A DNA stretch of 64,000 nt from Bradyrhizobium zhanjiangense (GCF_004114935.1 NZ_CP022221.1:8701001-8765000), one strand, 5' to 3'. Counted from the first letter of the stretch, positions 36,185 through 48,134 are shown. Translations and numbers: made by a program. Notes: a model not told the origin generated them from the letters alone.

Positions 36185-37786
36185 CTAATTCTGAGCCATG
36201 AACTTTCGTGCGGCCGCGAGGTCCTCCCGCGAGGAGTCGCCATTGCGCGCCATGTCGACGATTTTCGCGTAGTACTGACGTGCCTTCACGGCATCACCCG
36301 CTTTCTCGGCGGCGTGAGCGGCGCCGATCGTCGCGCCAAAGCGGTTCGGCTCCTTGCGCATGGTGCTTTCAAAGGCGGCCAATGCCTCCGTCGCCATGCC
36401 GCGCTCGAGCAGCATGGTCCCGTAAAGCTCGCGTGCCGGAGCAAGCGGTCCCGGCGTCACGATGGATTTTTCGGTCTTGTCTTCGGCATCGGCGGCAAGG
36501 CGCATCGCTTCCAACGCGTCCGCCTGTTTTCCCTGGGCATTGAGCTGCCAGGCTGTGGCGACCTGCCGCTGAATGTCGACGATCTCGGCCCAATACGCGT
36601 CCTTGTCCTGCTGCAGCTTGTCCCGCAGCTCCGCCAGCTTGGCGATGTCCGCCGTTGCTGCGTCTGCATTGCCGGAGCGCGCAGCGCCAAGGGCGCGGGC
36701 GAAATAGGTGATCGCATCGACATAGGCAAACCGGCTCGGCTCAACCTTCAGCGCGGCGGCGCCCTGCCAATCGCCGCGCTCGACCATATAGCGCGCCTGG
36801 CTGGCCGCTATCGCGTAGGGACCGGCGCGGACGGCCGGCGCATAACCCGTGGTCGCAACCATGTCCGCGATGACGTCGCGAGCTCGGCTGTCCTGCGCAA
36901 GCTGGAGCAGGGCGTAGACCATATAGTCGTCGGCATGCAGCTGCTCGCTGGGGTCCTTGCCCTCCTTGGCAGCCTTGGCGGAACGGCTATTGGCCTCGAT
37001 GGATTCGTTCCAGTAGCCGACGCGCGTGAAGATGTGCGACGGCATATGCAAAGCATGCGGCGCCGCCGGCGCGATCTCGGAATAGCGCTTGGCAGCGTCG
37101 AGACCTTGCTCGGCGATCGCCGGATAATCGTAGAGGTGGATCAGGTAATGCGCGACGCCGGGGTGGCGCGGCTGCCGCTTGAAGATCGGCTCCAGGATTG
37201 CAGCGCCCTTGAGCTGGTTAGCATAGGTCTTGTCGTTTGGTGAGGCCGTGACATTCAGCGTAATGGCGTAGGCGATCTGCGCCTCGTCATCATCGGGATA
37301 GCGCGCGGCGACGGCTTCGGTTGCCTTGAGATAGGCCTGCGCGCGCTGGCCAAACGTCGTCTTTTCGTCGCCCGAATAGAAGGCCAGCAGCGCACCGATA
37401 TAGTCGCGTTCACGTTCGCTCTTGGCGCCGAGTGCCTTGGCCTTCTGCAGCGCGGCAAGGCCCTCGGTGAGGTTTTCCTTCGGCGCGGGAAAATGCGGAT
37501 TATACAGCAGGCTCAGGGCAATGCCCCAATAGGCGATCGCGCATTCCGGATCGGCCTGCAACGTCTCCTCGAAAATCTCTTTCGCGGGCCGGTACCAGAA
37601 CGAGTGCTGATAGCGCATCCCGCGGTCAAAGCGGCGCTGCGCCAATTCGTTGCAGGAGGTCTGGAAGTGAACCTTGCCAAACTGCTCGTCGGTCCCGTCC
37701 TCCGCGCGTGCGGCAGGCGTGGCAGAGATCGAGCCCAGGATAGCGAGGGTAAGAAGAGAGACGGTTCTCAAGGCGAGCGCGCGCAT
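36185..37786 (-). CDS. Secreted tetratricopeptide-repeat protein
   Basis: 533 residues. Cleavable signal peptide MRALALRTVSLLTLAILGSI with a likely AxA site at PAARA. The mature part is a chain of TPR-like helix pairs: RRFDRGMRYQHSFWYRPAKEIFEETLQADPECAIAYWGIAL, HPGVAHYLIHLYDYP, HALHMPSHIFTRVGYWNESIEAN, and a regular repeat near the C terminus (ALAAFESTMRKEPNRFGATIGAAHAAEKAGD). The HxPSHIFxRVGxW stretch recurs in a family of exported TPR proteins of unknown role. GGAGGGGCC lies ahead of the ATG. It probably scaffolds periplasmic protein contacts. Confidence 0.85.
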   Translation of the reverse strand: MRALALRTVSLLTLAILGSISATPAARAEDGTDEQFGKVHFQTSCNELAQRRFDRGMRYQHSFWYRPAKEIFEETLQADPECAIAYWGIALSLLYNPHFPAPKENLTEGLAALQKAKALGAKSERERDYIGALLAFYSGDEKTTFGQRAQAYLKATEAVAARYPDDDEAQIAYAITLNVTASPNDKTYANQLKGAAILEPIFKRQPRHPGVAHYLIHLYDYPAIAEQGLDAAKRYSEIAPAAPHALHMPSHIFTRVGYWNESIEANSRSAKAAKEGKDPSEQLHADDYMVYALLQLAQDSRARDVIADMVATTGYAPAVRAGPYAIAASQARYMVERGDWQGAAALKVEPSRFAYVDAITYFARALGAARSGNADAATADIAKLAELRDKLQQDKDAYWAEIVDIQRQVATAWQLNAQGKQADALEAMRLAADAEDKTEKSIVTPGPLAPARELYGTMLLERGMATEALAAFESTMRKEPNRFGATIGAAHAAEKAGDAVKARQYYAKIVDMARNGDSSREDLAAARKFMAQN

Positions 37787-38142
37787 CGGCCCCTCCGTTT
37801 CTATTCAGAAAATTGAGTCGGATGGCGCCGATAAAGTCCGGGGCGCCGAAGTTCGTAATGCTGAAATTGGCGATGGCAATTGCGTTGTTGGAAGGATTTG
37901 CCCATTCGCGATGCGAGTCAACAGGAGCGGACAAATTGCATTAGGGAAGCACGCCTGTCAGGCTCCATCCGCGCGTGAGCGAAATCGTAAGGCGGATAGC
38001 GAAGCGCAGCCGCCATTTCACCGACGCCGATCTGCCGCCGGAATATTGGCAGACGCTCCTCGACGATCCACGCGCTGAGCCTGGTCACTGCGGAGGCACG
38101 CAGACCTCATACGAAGTGTAGCGCAAGTTTATGAGTACGCGC
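37787..38142. other. Intergenic region upstream of the TPR gene
   Basis: 356 bp holding the promoter of the TPR gene on the minus strand and, on the plus strand, a small ORF (see 37975-38121). Otherwise no repeat, hairpin or RNA gene was recognised. Confidence 0.4.
37975..38121 (+). CDS. Possible 48-residue protein
   Basis: GTG-started frame of 48 codons: begins MSEIVRRIAKRSRHFTDADL and goes on PPEYWQTLLDDPRAEPGHCG to a TAG. The composition is protein-like (basic N terminus, Trp/Tyr, acidic LLDDP) and the frame does not mirror a gene on the other strand, but there is no strong ribosome site. It may be a small protein or the tail of a decayed gene. Confidence 0.3.
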   Translation: MSEIVRRIAKRSRHFTDADLPPEYWQTLLDDPRAEPGHCGGTQTSYEV

Positions 38143-38967
38143 CTAACTCAACCAGAACTTCGGTGTGGTCGGCTCGAGCCGGCCGCCGACGCGCACCGGC
38201 GCGATCCGCAATGCGAGGCCCGTCGTGTCATCCGTCTCCACGGCGACGGCGCTCAGCGTCGCCGTCCCCGCGGCCGGCTCGAAGCGCCCTGAAGGAATCC
38301 CCGAGGTGAATCTGCGCAGCGGCTCTTCCTTCTGCATGCCGATGATGGAATCGTAATCGCCGGTCATGCCGGCATCGGTCATGTAGGCGGTGCCGCCTGA
38401 CAGGATCTGGTGGTCGGCGGTGGGCACGTGGGTGTGTGTGCCGACGACGAGGCTGGCGCGGCCGTCGCAGAAGAAGCCGATGCCCTGCTTCTCGCTGGAC
38501 GCCTCGCAATGGAAGTCGACGACGATGGCATCGGCCGCAACACCGAGCGGACAGGCGCCGAGTTCGCGCTCGAGCGCCGCGAAGGGATCGTCGAACGGGG
38601 TCATGAAGACGCGCCCCAAAGCGTTGACGACGAGCGCATGCTTGCCGTTCTTGGTCTCGATCAGCGCGGCGCCGCGGCCCGGTGTGCCGCGCGGATAGTT
38701 CGCCGGCCGCACCAGGCGCTCGGCGCGCTCGATGAAAACCAAGGCTTCACGTTGGTCCCAGGAGTGATTGCCGAGCGTCACCGCATCGGCGCCGGCGTCA
38801 AGAAACTCCTGATAGATCGCTTCCGTGATGCCGAAGCCGCCGGCGGCATTCTCGCCGTTGACGACGACCAAATCGAGCGACCAGTCCTTGACCATGCCAG
38901 GCAGATGGTCCGCAATCGCCGTGCGTCCGGCGCGGCCGACGACGTCACCCACGAAGAGAATGCGCAA
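38143..38967 (-). CDS. YmdB-family metallophosphoesterase (TIGR00282)
   Basis: 274 residues. Starts MRILFVGDVVGRAGRTAI, where Asp8 is the first metal ligand; NGENAAGGFGIT, LGNHSWDQ, VDFHCEASSEKQ and VGTHTHVPTADHQIL follow in the order typical of the YmdB phosphodiesterase family (2'3'-cyclic nucleotide phosphodiesterases in Bacillus). The initiator is TTG with GGAG 8 bp upstream; the next in-frame Met is far inside the fold, so the unusual start is well supported. The start lies inside the 3' end of the 5-FTHF cyclo-ligase gene (23-bp overlap). Confidence 0.93.
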   Translation of the reverse strand: MRILFVGDVVGRAGRTAIADHLPGMVKDWSLDLVVVNGENAAGGFGITEAIYQEFLDAGADAVTLGNHSWDQREALVFIERAERLVRPANYPRGTPGRGAALIETKNGKHALVVNALGRVFMTPFDDPFAALERELGACPLGVAADAIVVDFHCEASSEKQGIGFFCDGRASLVVGTHTHVPTADHQILSGGTAYMTDAGMTGDYDSIIGMQKEEPLRRFTSGIPSGRFEPAAGTATLSAVAVETDDTTGLALRIAPVRVGGRLEPTTPKFWLS

Positions 38968-39541
38968 CTTCAGAACTCCGGAATTCGAACACGTCCGATT
39001 CCGTTAGCACATAATCCAGCGCGACGTCGTGCGATAGTGCCGGAACCGCCTCGATCTCCTGCGCTGCGAAGGCAAGCCCGATCCCGACGATATGCTTGGT
39101 TTTGCGCAAATGCGCGAAGGTGAAATCGTAATGCCCAGCACCATAGCCGATGCGGTGGCCGAGACGGTCGAAGGCGGCGAGCGGCGTCAGCATGATGTCG
39201 GGGATGACTTCGCTTGCTGCCGGCGACGGCTCGGGAATACCGAGCGGGCCGAGCATCAGGCGATCGTTCGGATGAAACAGACGGAAGATCAGCGACTGGC
39301 CGCGCGCGGTGACGCAAGGCAGCGCCAGCTTTGCGCCTTCCTCGGCGAGCTTTCTCATCAGCGGTAGCGGATCGATCTCGCTGCGGATCGGCGAATAGCC
39401 GGAGACGACGCTGCCGGGCAGGAGCTTGAACGGCAGCCCGCGCTTGGCGAGCTTTGCAGCGGCGGTGGTGCGCTTCTTCTCGCTCAGCGCGTCGCGCGCC
39501 GCCAGCGCTTTGGCACGGAGTTCGGCTTTGGAGTTGGACAT
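38945..39541 (-). CDS. fau: 5-formyltetrahydrofolate cyclo-ligase
   Basis: 198 residues. N-terminal KAELRAKALAARDALSEKKR, the middle PCVTARGQSLIFRLFHP, and the phosphate/ATP-binding LTPLAAFDRLGHRIGYGAGHYD near residues 120-141 define the family. It converts 5-formyl-THF to 5,10-methenyl-THF with ATP. It sits downstream of a probable 6S RNA gene, the same order (zapA, ssrS, fau/ygfA) seen in E. coli and many proteobacteria. GGGGGACC lies before the ATG at slightly long spacing. Confidence 0.95.
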   Translation of the reverse strand: MSNSKAELRAKALAARDALSEKKRTTAAAKLAKRGLPFKLLPGSVVSGYSPIRSEIDPLPLMRKLAEEGAKLALPCVTARGQSLIFRLFHPNDRLMLGPLGIPEPSPAASEVIPDIMLTPLAAFDRLGHRIGYGAGHYDFTFAHLRKTKHIVGIGLAFAAQEIEAVPALSHDVALDYVLTESDVFEFRSSEVAHSLRG

Positions 39542-39558
39542 GCGCTTTGGTCCCCCAC

Positions 39559-39660
39559 GTCATCACCCGCGAATGCGGGTGATCCAGTATTCCAGAGGCG
39601 GTGATGCTCACACTCGAACGCCGCGGCGTACTGGATGCCCCGCCTTCGCGGGGCATGACA
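39559..39660. repeat. Intergenic palindromic repeat, family B, copy 1
   Basis: Begins GTCATCACCCGC, contains GGGTGATCCAGTATTCCAGAG and GCGTACTGGATGCCCCGCC, and ends GGGGCATGACA; the CCAGTA...TACTGG and GTCAT...ATGAC parts pair. Matches 50809-50926. Confidence 0.85.
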
Positions 39661-39689
39661 CCTACTGAACTGGCCGCAGTAGTTTCGAC

Positions 39690-39850
39690 AGACACGAACC
39701 AGAAGCAAATAGTGCGAAGCCGCGTACGCCGTTGAAGCACTCGATCCCGGAGTTCCCTACGAAAGTAGGTGGGCACCATATGTCCGGGCCCACGGGCCCG
39801 GCCAGGGACAGTTCCCTAAAGGATCGATAAGGCCCCGGGGATATATGGCT
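39690..39850 (-). ncRNA. ssrS: Probable 6S RNA
   Basis: A structured, non-coding stretch between zapA and the 5-FTHF cyclo-ligase gene, the classical place of ssrS, with both neighbours on the same strand. It folds as a long interrupted hairpin: the outer stem pairs 39741-39747 with 39821-39827, a side hairpin pairs 39756-39760 with 39765-39769 around GAAA, and the apical hairpin pairs 39784-39791 with 39794-39801 (8 perfect bp). The segments next to the stems (GTTCCCTA on both sides) leave an asymmetrical open bubble such as 6S uses to mimic an open promoter for RNA polymerase. The 5' and 3' ends are estimates; no promoter or terminator was pinned down. Confidence 0.7.
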
Positions 39851-39960
39851 CCTGACGCACGTCGCAGCCTCGCTCGCGCAATCTAACAGCGATACTGACG
39901 AATCGCCAGCCCGGCGAGAATGCCGAGCTTCGGCGTAATGAGGCGCCCCGCGAGTCACGG

Positions 39961-40093
39961 CGGAGGTGCGCTCCCTCCCCCGCCTGCGGGGGAGGGCTGG
40001 GGAGAGGGTGTTTCCGCAACGGGACAATCCCCTAGAGGAGAGAGCCCTCACCCGGCGCTTTCGCACCGACCTCTCCCGCAAGCGGGAGAGGTC
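39961..40093. repeat. Intergenic palindromic repeat, family A, copy 3
   Basis: CGGAGGTGCGCTCCCTCCCC through to CAAGCGGGAGAGGTCGAG, with the internal GAGAGAGCCCTCACCCGGCG block shared with copy 1. Lies between the 6S RNA and zapA. Confidence 0.8.
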
Positions 40094-40143
40094 GAGTCCG
40101 CGGCACCATCGTGCACATCAATCGATCAAGTCTTTGGCAGCCC

Positions 40144-40527
40144 CTACCCGATCGCGATGCCGTTGCCGACGGTCCGGTTCAGGATCTGGGTCGACTTCTC
40201 GATGCGTTCGGCGGCGGCGTTCAGCGCGTTTACCACGGCGGTCTGCGTCATCCGGGCGCGCTCGACGGCGGCGTTGCGGAAATCCCTGAGCTCGGTCAAC
40301 TCCTGCTCCAGGGTACGGACGCGGTTGCCGATGTCGACCAGCTCGTCGCACACGGTCAGCGCCGCCATCACGGTGAGGCGTGCATCGCCGATCTCGCCGA
40401 ATTTTCCGCGCAGCGACTGGATGCGCGTCTCCAGGCTTTCAGCGAGCTTGAGCAGCCGCACCTCCTGGCCCTCTTCGCAGGCCATGCGGTATTGCCGGCC
40501 GTTGATGGTGACGTTGATGTGGCTCAT
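40144..40527 (-). CDS. zapA: Cell division protein ZapA
   Basis: 127 residues. [37 protein letters not shown] is the ZapA N-terminal domain with its conserved SLE(x)R stretch; GDARLTVMAALTVCDEL leads into the long coiled coil (LEQELTELRDFRNAAVERARM). ZapA bundles FtsZ protofilaments at the division ring. GGAGAGGACG lies before the ATG, which overlaps the stop of the DUF4164 gene by 4 bp. Confidence 0.94.
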   Translation of the reverse strand: MSHINVTINGRQYRMACEEGQEVRLLKLAESLETRIQSLRGKFGEIGDARLTVMAALTVCDELVDIGNRVRTLEQELTELRDFRNAAVERARMTQTAVVNALNAAAERIEKSTQILNRTVGNGIAIG

Positions 40528-40844
40528 CCGTCCTCTCCGGTATCGAGCACCGAACGTATCGTGACGATTGCGGAATCCAGCCGGTCGGAGATCTCGCGAT
40601 TGGTGCGCTCGAGCTTACGCGCCTTCACCAGTGCACCGTCGAGTTCGTCGGCAAGGCGCGAGCGGTCGGCGCCGAGCGCCTGAATCCGCGCCGCGAGCTC
40701 GTTCTCGTCGCGATCGGCATCGCGCCGCCGCTCCACCGCGCTTTCGAGCGCGTCGAGCGCAGCCGTGAGCCTGCGGGTCGCGATCTCGATCTCGACGGCG
40801 GATGACTCCGTCATGGCAGAGCTGTTGGACACGCGATCGTTCAT
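40524..40844 (-). CDS. DUF4164 coiled-coil protein
   Basis: 106 residues, nearly all predicted coiled coil: [73 protein letters not shown] is one long amphipathic helix pattern (heptads). The family (DUF4164) is found beside zapA in many Hyphomicrobiales; the 4-bp overlap with zapA suggests joint production and perhaps a role at the division ring. Function is unknown. ATG 40844 is used here, although MTESSAV ten codons later is possible; neither has a strong ribosome site. Confidence 0.8.
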   Translation of the reverse strand: MNDRVSNSSAMTESSAVEIEIATRRLTAALDALESAVERRRDADRDENELAARIQALGADRSRLADELDGALVKARKLERTNREISDRLDSAIVTIRSVLDTGEDG

Positions 40845-41032
40845 GCAGTCAGCGGCGGAACCTATGGCCTTTCCCCAGTGGCCTTATTCCTGGGGCTCGC
40901 CGTCCGGCAAAAGACTCGGTTCGGCAAGCGGTTAGAAGCAGAAATTTACGTGGCAAGCTAGCCCAGCGCAACGTCGCCGCGAAACTATGCACCGATAAGC
41001 AGTTTTTGCGGCCAAACCGGCGTTTGATTACC

Positions 41033-41061
41033 TTGGACTCCCGAAACCGAGATGCTATCCA
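41033..41061 (+). promoter_or_regulatory. Possible sigma-70 promoter for tkt
   Basis: TTGGAC and TATCCA separated by 17 bp, 83 bp before the transketolase ATG, inside a 299-bp divergent region. Found by eye only. Confidence 0.3.
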
Positions 41062-41143
41062 GCCCCAGCTCCCGTGGCCGCTAGGCTCGACCCCGCGCGG
41101 CGTGCACGGCCATCAAGCACCTCATTTCAGACGGATTTTCATC

Positions 41144-43159
<2,016 letters not shown>

Positions 43160-43307
43160 GAGTTGAGCTTGCCGCAAAAAAGGACTACGTAATCTCTCAT
43201 ATGATCACGCACCGCCCGGCCGAACCGGGCGCCCGCCCCTAAAAAACCCTCGCAGGCGCGCAAAGCGCGTTGTGCGGGATGACAACGGTCATTGAAGGAG
43301 ACGAAAC

Positions 43308-44315
<1,008 letters not shown>

Positions 44316-44325
44316 GGGGAGCGCA

Positions 44326-44454
44326 ATTCTTCCTGCCTGGATTGGCATCCCTGGCGCCATATTGCTGATCACGTTGATCGCGTACGGTGTGCGTCAGGGA
44401 AGCAAGATAACGACCAGGCAGGAAGGCGATCCACCCGAGCGCGATGCGCCGTAG
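44326..44454 (+). CDS. Possible 42-residue small membrane protein between gap and pgk
   Basis: An open frame from 44311 to a TAG at 44452-44454 reads ILPAWIGIPGAILLITLIAY then GVRQGSKITTRQEGDPPERD and AP: one hydrophobic helix followed by a basic, hydrophilic tail, the layout of a single-pass small protein with its tail in the cytoplasm. There is no ATG. An ATT at 44326 lies just after GGGGAG, and a TTG at 44362 is the other possible start. The feature rests on composition and ribosome site only. Confidence 0.3.
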   Translation: MLPAWIGIPGAILLITLIAYGVRQGSKITTRQEGDPPERDAP

Positions 44455-44482
44455 CGTCGCCAGCTAACGAGTGATTCAGGAC

Positions 44483-45676
44483 ATGGCCAAATTCCGCACC
44501 CTCGACGACGTCGATGTGAAGGGCAAACGCGTATTGCTGCGCGTCGACCTCAACGTACCCATGGAGAATGGGCGCGTCAGCGACGCAACGCGGCTCGAGC
44601 GCGTCGCACCGACCATCAGCGAGATCTCCGACAAGGGCGGCAAGGTCATCCTGCTCGCACATTTCGGCCGGCCGAAGGGCCGCGATGCCAAGGACTCGCT
44701 CAAGCCCGTCGCGGAAGCGCTGTCCAAGGTCGTGAAAAAGCCCGTCGCGTTCGCGGACGATTGCATCGGCGAGCCTGCGGCCACAGCCGTCGCCGGCTTG
44801 AAGGACGGCGACATCCTCTGCCTGGAAAACACCCGCTTCCACAAGGAAGAGGAAAAGAACGATCCCGCCTTCGTCGCGGAGCTGGCAAAGCTCGGCGACA
44901 TCTGGGTCAATGACGCCTTCTCGGCCGCGCATCGTGCCCACGCTTCGACCGAGGGCCTCGGCCACAAGCTGCCGGCCTATGCCGGCCGCACCATGCAGGC
45001 CGAGCTCGACGCGCTGGAGAAGGCGCTGGGCTCGCCGACCAAACCGGTCATCGCGATCATCGGCGGCGCAAAAGTCTCGACCAAGATCGATCTGCTCGAA
45101 AACCTCGTGAACAAGGTCGACGCGCTCGTGATCGGCGGCGGCATGGCCAACACCTTCCTGCACGCCCAGGGCGTCGCGGTCGGCAAGTCGCTGGCCGAGA
45201 AGGATCTCGCCGCCACCGCGCTGCGCATCATGGAGAAGGCAAGCGCCGCCAACTGCGCGATCATCCTCCCCGTGGACGCCACCGTCGCCTATCATTTCGC
45301 CGCCAACGCGCCCTCGCACGCCTATGGGCTCGACGCGATCCCCGCCGACGGCATGATCCTCGACGTCGGCCCGCAATCGGTGGCGCGCGTCCACGCCGCG
45401 ATCGACGATGCCGCAACGCTGGTCTGGAACGGACCGCTCGGGGCCTTCGAGATGCAGCCATTCGACCGCGGCACGGTCGCGGCCGCCAGGCACGCCGCCG
45501 AGCGCACCAAGGACAAGAAGCTGATCTCGATCGCCGGCGGCGGCGACACCGTCGCCGCGCTCAACCAGGCCGGCGTCGCCGGCAGTTTCACCTATGTCTC
45601 GACCGCCGGTGGCGCGTTCCTTGAATGGATGGAAGGCAAGCCCTTGCCCGGCGTCGAGGTGCTGCGCGTCAGTTAA
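44483..45676 (+). CDS. pgk: Phosphoglycerate kinase
   Basis: 397 residues. [13 protein letters not shown] near 18-30, HFGRPKG near 62, [15 protein letters not shown] near 155, [10 protein letters not shown] near 198, and the C-terminal ATP-binding [13 protein letters not shown] near 355. It forms ATP from 1,3-bisphosphoglycerate in glycolysis. [11 protein letters not shown] at 44483 is preferred, with AGGA close by; a GTG four codons earlier is possible. Middle of the tkt-gap-pgk-fba run. Confidence 0.97.
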   Translation: MAKFRTLDDVDVKGKRVLLRVDLNVPMENGRVSDATRLERVAPTISEISDKGGKVILLAHFGRPKGRDAKDSLKPVAEALSKVVKKPVAFADDCIGEPAATAVAGLKDGDILCLENTRFHKEEEKNDPAFVAELAKLGDIWVNDAFSAAHRAHASTEGLGHKLPAYAGRTMQAELDALEKALGSPTKPVIAIIGGAKVSTKIDLLENLVNKVDALVIGGGMANTFLHAQGVAVGKSLAEKDLAATALRIMEKASAANCAIILPVDATVAYHFAANAPSHAYGLDAIPADGMILDVGPQSVARVHAAIDDAATLVWNGPLGAFEMQPFDRGTVAAARHAAERTKDKKLISIAGGGDTVAALNQAGVAGSFTYVSTAGGAFLEWMEGKPLPGVEVLRVS

Positions 45677-45732
45677 GCTTAAGTCGGCAAACATTGAGCG
45701 GCCTTGCAGGCCCAAACGGGAGAAAAAGACAG

Positions 45733-46800
45733 ATGGCTCGGATCACGTTACGTCAATTGCTCGACCACGCGGCGGAGAACGATTACGGCGTACCGGCCTT
45801 CAATATCAACAACATGGAGCAGGCGCTGGCGATCATGGACGCGGCCAACCAGGTCGACGCGCCCGTCATCATCCAGGCCTCGCGCGGTGCGCGCTCCTAC
45901 GCCAACGACGTCATGCTCAAGCATATGATGGATGCGGTGACCGAGATCTATCCGCATATTCCGGTCTGCGTGCATCTCGACCACGGCAACGAGCCGGCGA
46001 CCTGCATGACCGCGATCCAGTCCGGCTTCACCTCGGTGATGATGGACGGCTCGCTCAAGGCCGACGGCAAGACCCCCGGCGACTGGGGCTACAATGTCGG
46101 CGTCACCAAGACCGTGACCGACATGGCCCATCTCGGCGGCATCTCGGTGGAAGGCGAACTCGGCGTGCTCGGCTCGCTCGAGACCGGCATGGGCGACAAG
46201 GAAGACGGCCACGGTGCCGAAGGCAAGCTCAGCCACGACCAGCTGCTGACCAATCCGGACGAGGCCGTGAAGTTCGTGCAGGAGACCAAGGTCGACGCGC
46301 TCGCGATCGCGATGGGGACTTCTCACGGTGCTTACAAATTTACCCGCAAGCCCGACGGCGACATCCTCGCCATGAACGTGATCGAGGAGATCCACCGCAA
46401 GCTGCCGAACACGCATCTCGTGATGCATGGTTCGTCCTCGGTGCCGCAGGACCTCCAGGACATCATCAACGCCTATGGCGGCAAGATGAAGCCGACCTGG
46501 GGCGTCCCGGTCGCCGAGATCCAGCGCGGCATCAAGAACGGCGTGCGCAAGATCAACATCGACACCGACAACCGCATGGCGATGACCGGCCAGATCCGGA
46601 AAGTGCTCAAGGACAATCCGGAAGAGTTCGATCCGCGCAAGTATCTGAAGCCCGCAATGGAAGCGATGACCAAGCTGTGCAAGCAGCGGCTCCAGGAGTT
46701 CAATACCGCCGGCCAGGCCTCGAAGATCAAGAAGGTCCTGACCACCGCCGAAATGGCCAAGCGCTACGCCAAGGGCGAGCTCGACCCCCGCGTCGCATAG
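45733..46800 (+). CDS. fba: Class II fructose-bisphosphate aldolase (Calvin-cycle subtype)
   Basis: 355 residues. Zinc-dependent class II family: [17 protein letters not shown] near 20-35, [10 protein letters not shown] with metal-binding His near 83, [19 protein letters not shown] with a zinc-ligand Glu, and the second His in [10 protein letters not shown] and [10 protein letters not shown]. Length and the [11 protein letters not shown] segment fit the CbbA-type longer subgroup. It cleaves fructose 1,6-bisphosphate or condenses the two triose phosphates, and sedoheptulose bisphosphate in the Calvin cycle. GGGAG lies about 10 bp upstream. It is 56 bp after pgk; a class I aldolase is encoded 308 bp further on. 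Confidence 0.96.
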   Translation: MARITLRQLLDHAAENDYGVPAFNINNMEQALAIMDAANQVDAPVIIQASRGARSYANDVMLKHMMDAVTEIYPHIPVCVHLDHGNEPATCMTAIQSGFTSVMMDGSLKADGKTPGDWGYNVGVTKTVTDMAHLGGISVEGELGVLGSLETGMGDKEDGHGAEGKLSHDQLLTNPDEAVKFVQETKVDALAIAMGTSHGAYKFTRKPDGDILAMNVIEEIHRKLPNTHLVMHGSSSVPQDLQDIINAYGGKMKPTWGVPVAEIQRGIKNGVRKINIDTDNRMAMTGQIRKVLKDNPEEFDPRKYLKPAMEAMTKLCKQRLQEFNTAGQASKIKKVLTTAEMAKRYAKGELDPRVA

Positions 46801-46822
46801 CGATCGCGGTGGCGTGATCTAT

Positions 46823-46968
46823 CCCTCCCCCTCCCCGTTCTTACGGGGAGAGGGTCGGGGTGAGGGGCTCTCTCCGCGAGTCGTACCCTATCGACAGACC
46901 TGTACCCCCTCACCCGGATTTTACGCGTAGCGTAAAATCCGACCTCTCCCCGCAAGCGGGGCGAGGTT
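46823..46968. repeat. Intergenic palindromic repeat, family A variant, copy 4
   Basis: Arms CCCTCCCCGTTCTTACGGGG and CCTCTCCCCGCAAGCGGGGCGAGG around GGGGCTCTCTCCGCGAGTCG and a perfect dyad GATTTTACG/CGTAAAATC. Lies between the two aldolase genes. Confidence 0.8.
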
Positions 46969-47108
46969 AAGGGTCGCCCGACCCCGGCCACCATTTTACC
47001 CGACGACCTCCCGCCCCCTTTACCCTGCGACGAACGTTAACTCGGCAATTGCCCGAGAACGGTCTATTTTCACGGGCAAGGGCAGAATCGTTTTGGGAGG
47101 ACCTCTCG

Positions 47109-48134
47109 ATGAATCTGACTGAGCTCAACAGGATCGCGACCGCCATGGTCGCGCCCGGCAAGGGCATCCTTGCCGCCGACGAATCCTCCGGCACCATCAA
47201 GAAGCGTTTTGACGCGATCGGCGTCGAATCGACCGAAGCGAACCGCCGCGACTATCGCGAGATGCTGTTCCGCTCCAAGGAGGCCATGAGCCAGTACATC
47301 TCCGGGGTGATCCTCTATGACGAGACGATCTGGCAGGATGCCAAGGACGGCACGCCGCTGATCAGGCTGATCGAGGAGAGCGGCGCCCTCCCCGGCATCA
47401 AGGTCGACGAAGGCACGCAAGCCCTGCCGATGTGCCCGGGCGAGCTTGTGACCATCGGCCTCGACAAGCTCGCCGAGCGGCTGAAGAAATATTACGAGCG
47501 CGGCGCCCGCTTCGCCAAATGGCGTGCGGTGATCGACATCGGCAGCGGCATTCCCTCGATGACGGCGATCAACGTCAACGCCCACGCGCTGGCGCGCTAC
47601 GCCGCGCTGTGCCAAGCCGCGCAGATCGTGCCGATCGTCGAGCCCGAGGTGCTGATGGATGGTGATCACGACATCGAGCGCTGCTATGAGGTGACGCAAC
47701 GCGTCCTCAACAAGACGTTCCAGGAATTGCGCGAGCAGCGCGTCGCGCTCGAAGGCATGGTGCTGAAGCCGAACATGGCAATCTCAGGCAAGAAGTGTGC
47801 GAAGCAGGCTTCCGTCGAGGAAGTCGCGGAGAAGACAATCCGGCTGCTGAAGGCCTGCGTGCCGGCGGCGGTGCCGGGCATCGCCTTCCTTTCCGGCGGC
47901 CAGTCCGACGAGGAGGCGACCGCGCATCTCAACGCCATGCACAAGCTCGGCCCGCTGCCCTGGGGCCTGACCTTCTCCTATGGCCGCGCGCTGCAAGCCG
48001 CGCCGCAAAAGGCCTGGTCCGGCAAGGCCGAGAACGTCGCGGCCGGACAGCGTGCCTTCAGCCACCGCGCGCGGATGAACGGCCTCGCGTCCAAGGGCGA
48101 ATGGCAAGCCAGCCTGGAAAAGAAAGCAGCCTAG
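47109..48134 (+). CDS. Class I fructose-bisphosphate aldolase
   Basis: 341 residues. Schiff-base aldolase of the eukaryote-like class I group: ATAMVAPGKGILAADESSGTIKKRFD at 9-34 (Asp and Ser substrate contacts), FAKWRAVIDIG with Lys near 137, LEGMVLKPNM with the lysine that forms the Schiff base near 220, and IAFLSGGQSDEEAT near 260. GGGAGGACC lies ahead of the ATG. It does the same reaction as the metal-dependent enzyme encoded just upstream, without zinc. A TTG-started thiamine-phosphate-synthase-like gene follows 3 bp after its stop. Confidence 0.96.
   Translation: MNLTELNRIATAMVAPGKGILAADESSGTIKKRFDAIGVESTEANRRDYREMLFRSKEAMSQYISGVILYDETIWQDAKDGTPLIRLIEESGALPGIKVDEGTQALPMCPGELVTIGLDKLAERLKKYYERGARFAKWRAVIDIGSGIPSMTAINVNAHALARYAALCQAAQIVPIVEPEVLMDGDHDIERCYEVTQRVLNKTFQELREQRVALEGMVLKPNMAISGKKCAKQASVEEVAEKTIRLLKACVPAAVPGIAFLSGGQSDEEATAHLNAMHKLGPLPWGLTFSYGRALQAAPQKAWSGKAENVAAGQRAFSHRARMNGLASKGEWQASLEKKAA

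Noticed and set aside
43218..43236. Terminator between tkt and gap
   Set aside because: A GCCCGG/CCGGGC hairpin exists, but it is followed by C/A-rich sequence without a T-run.
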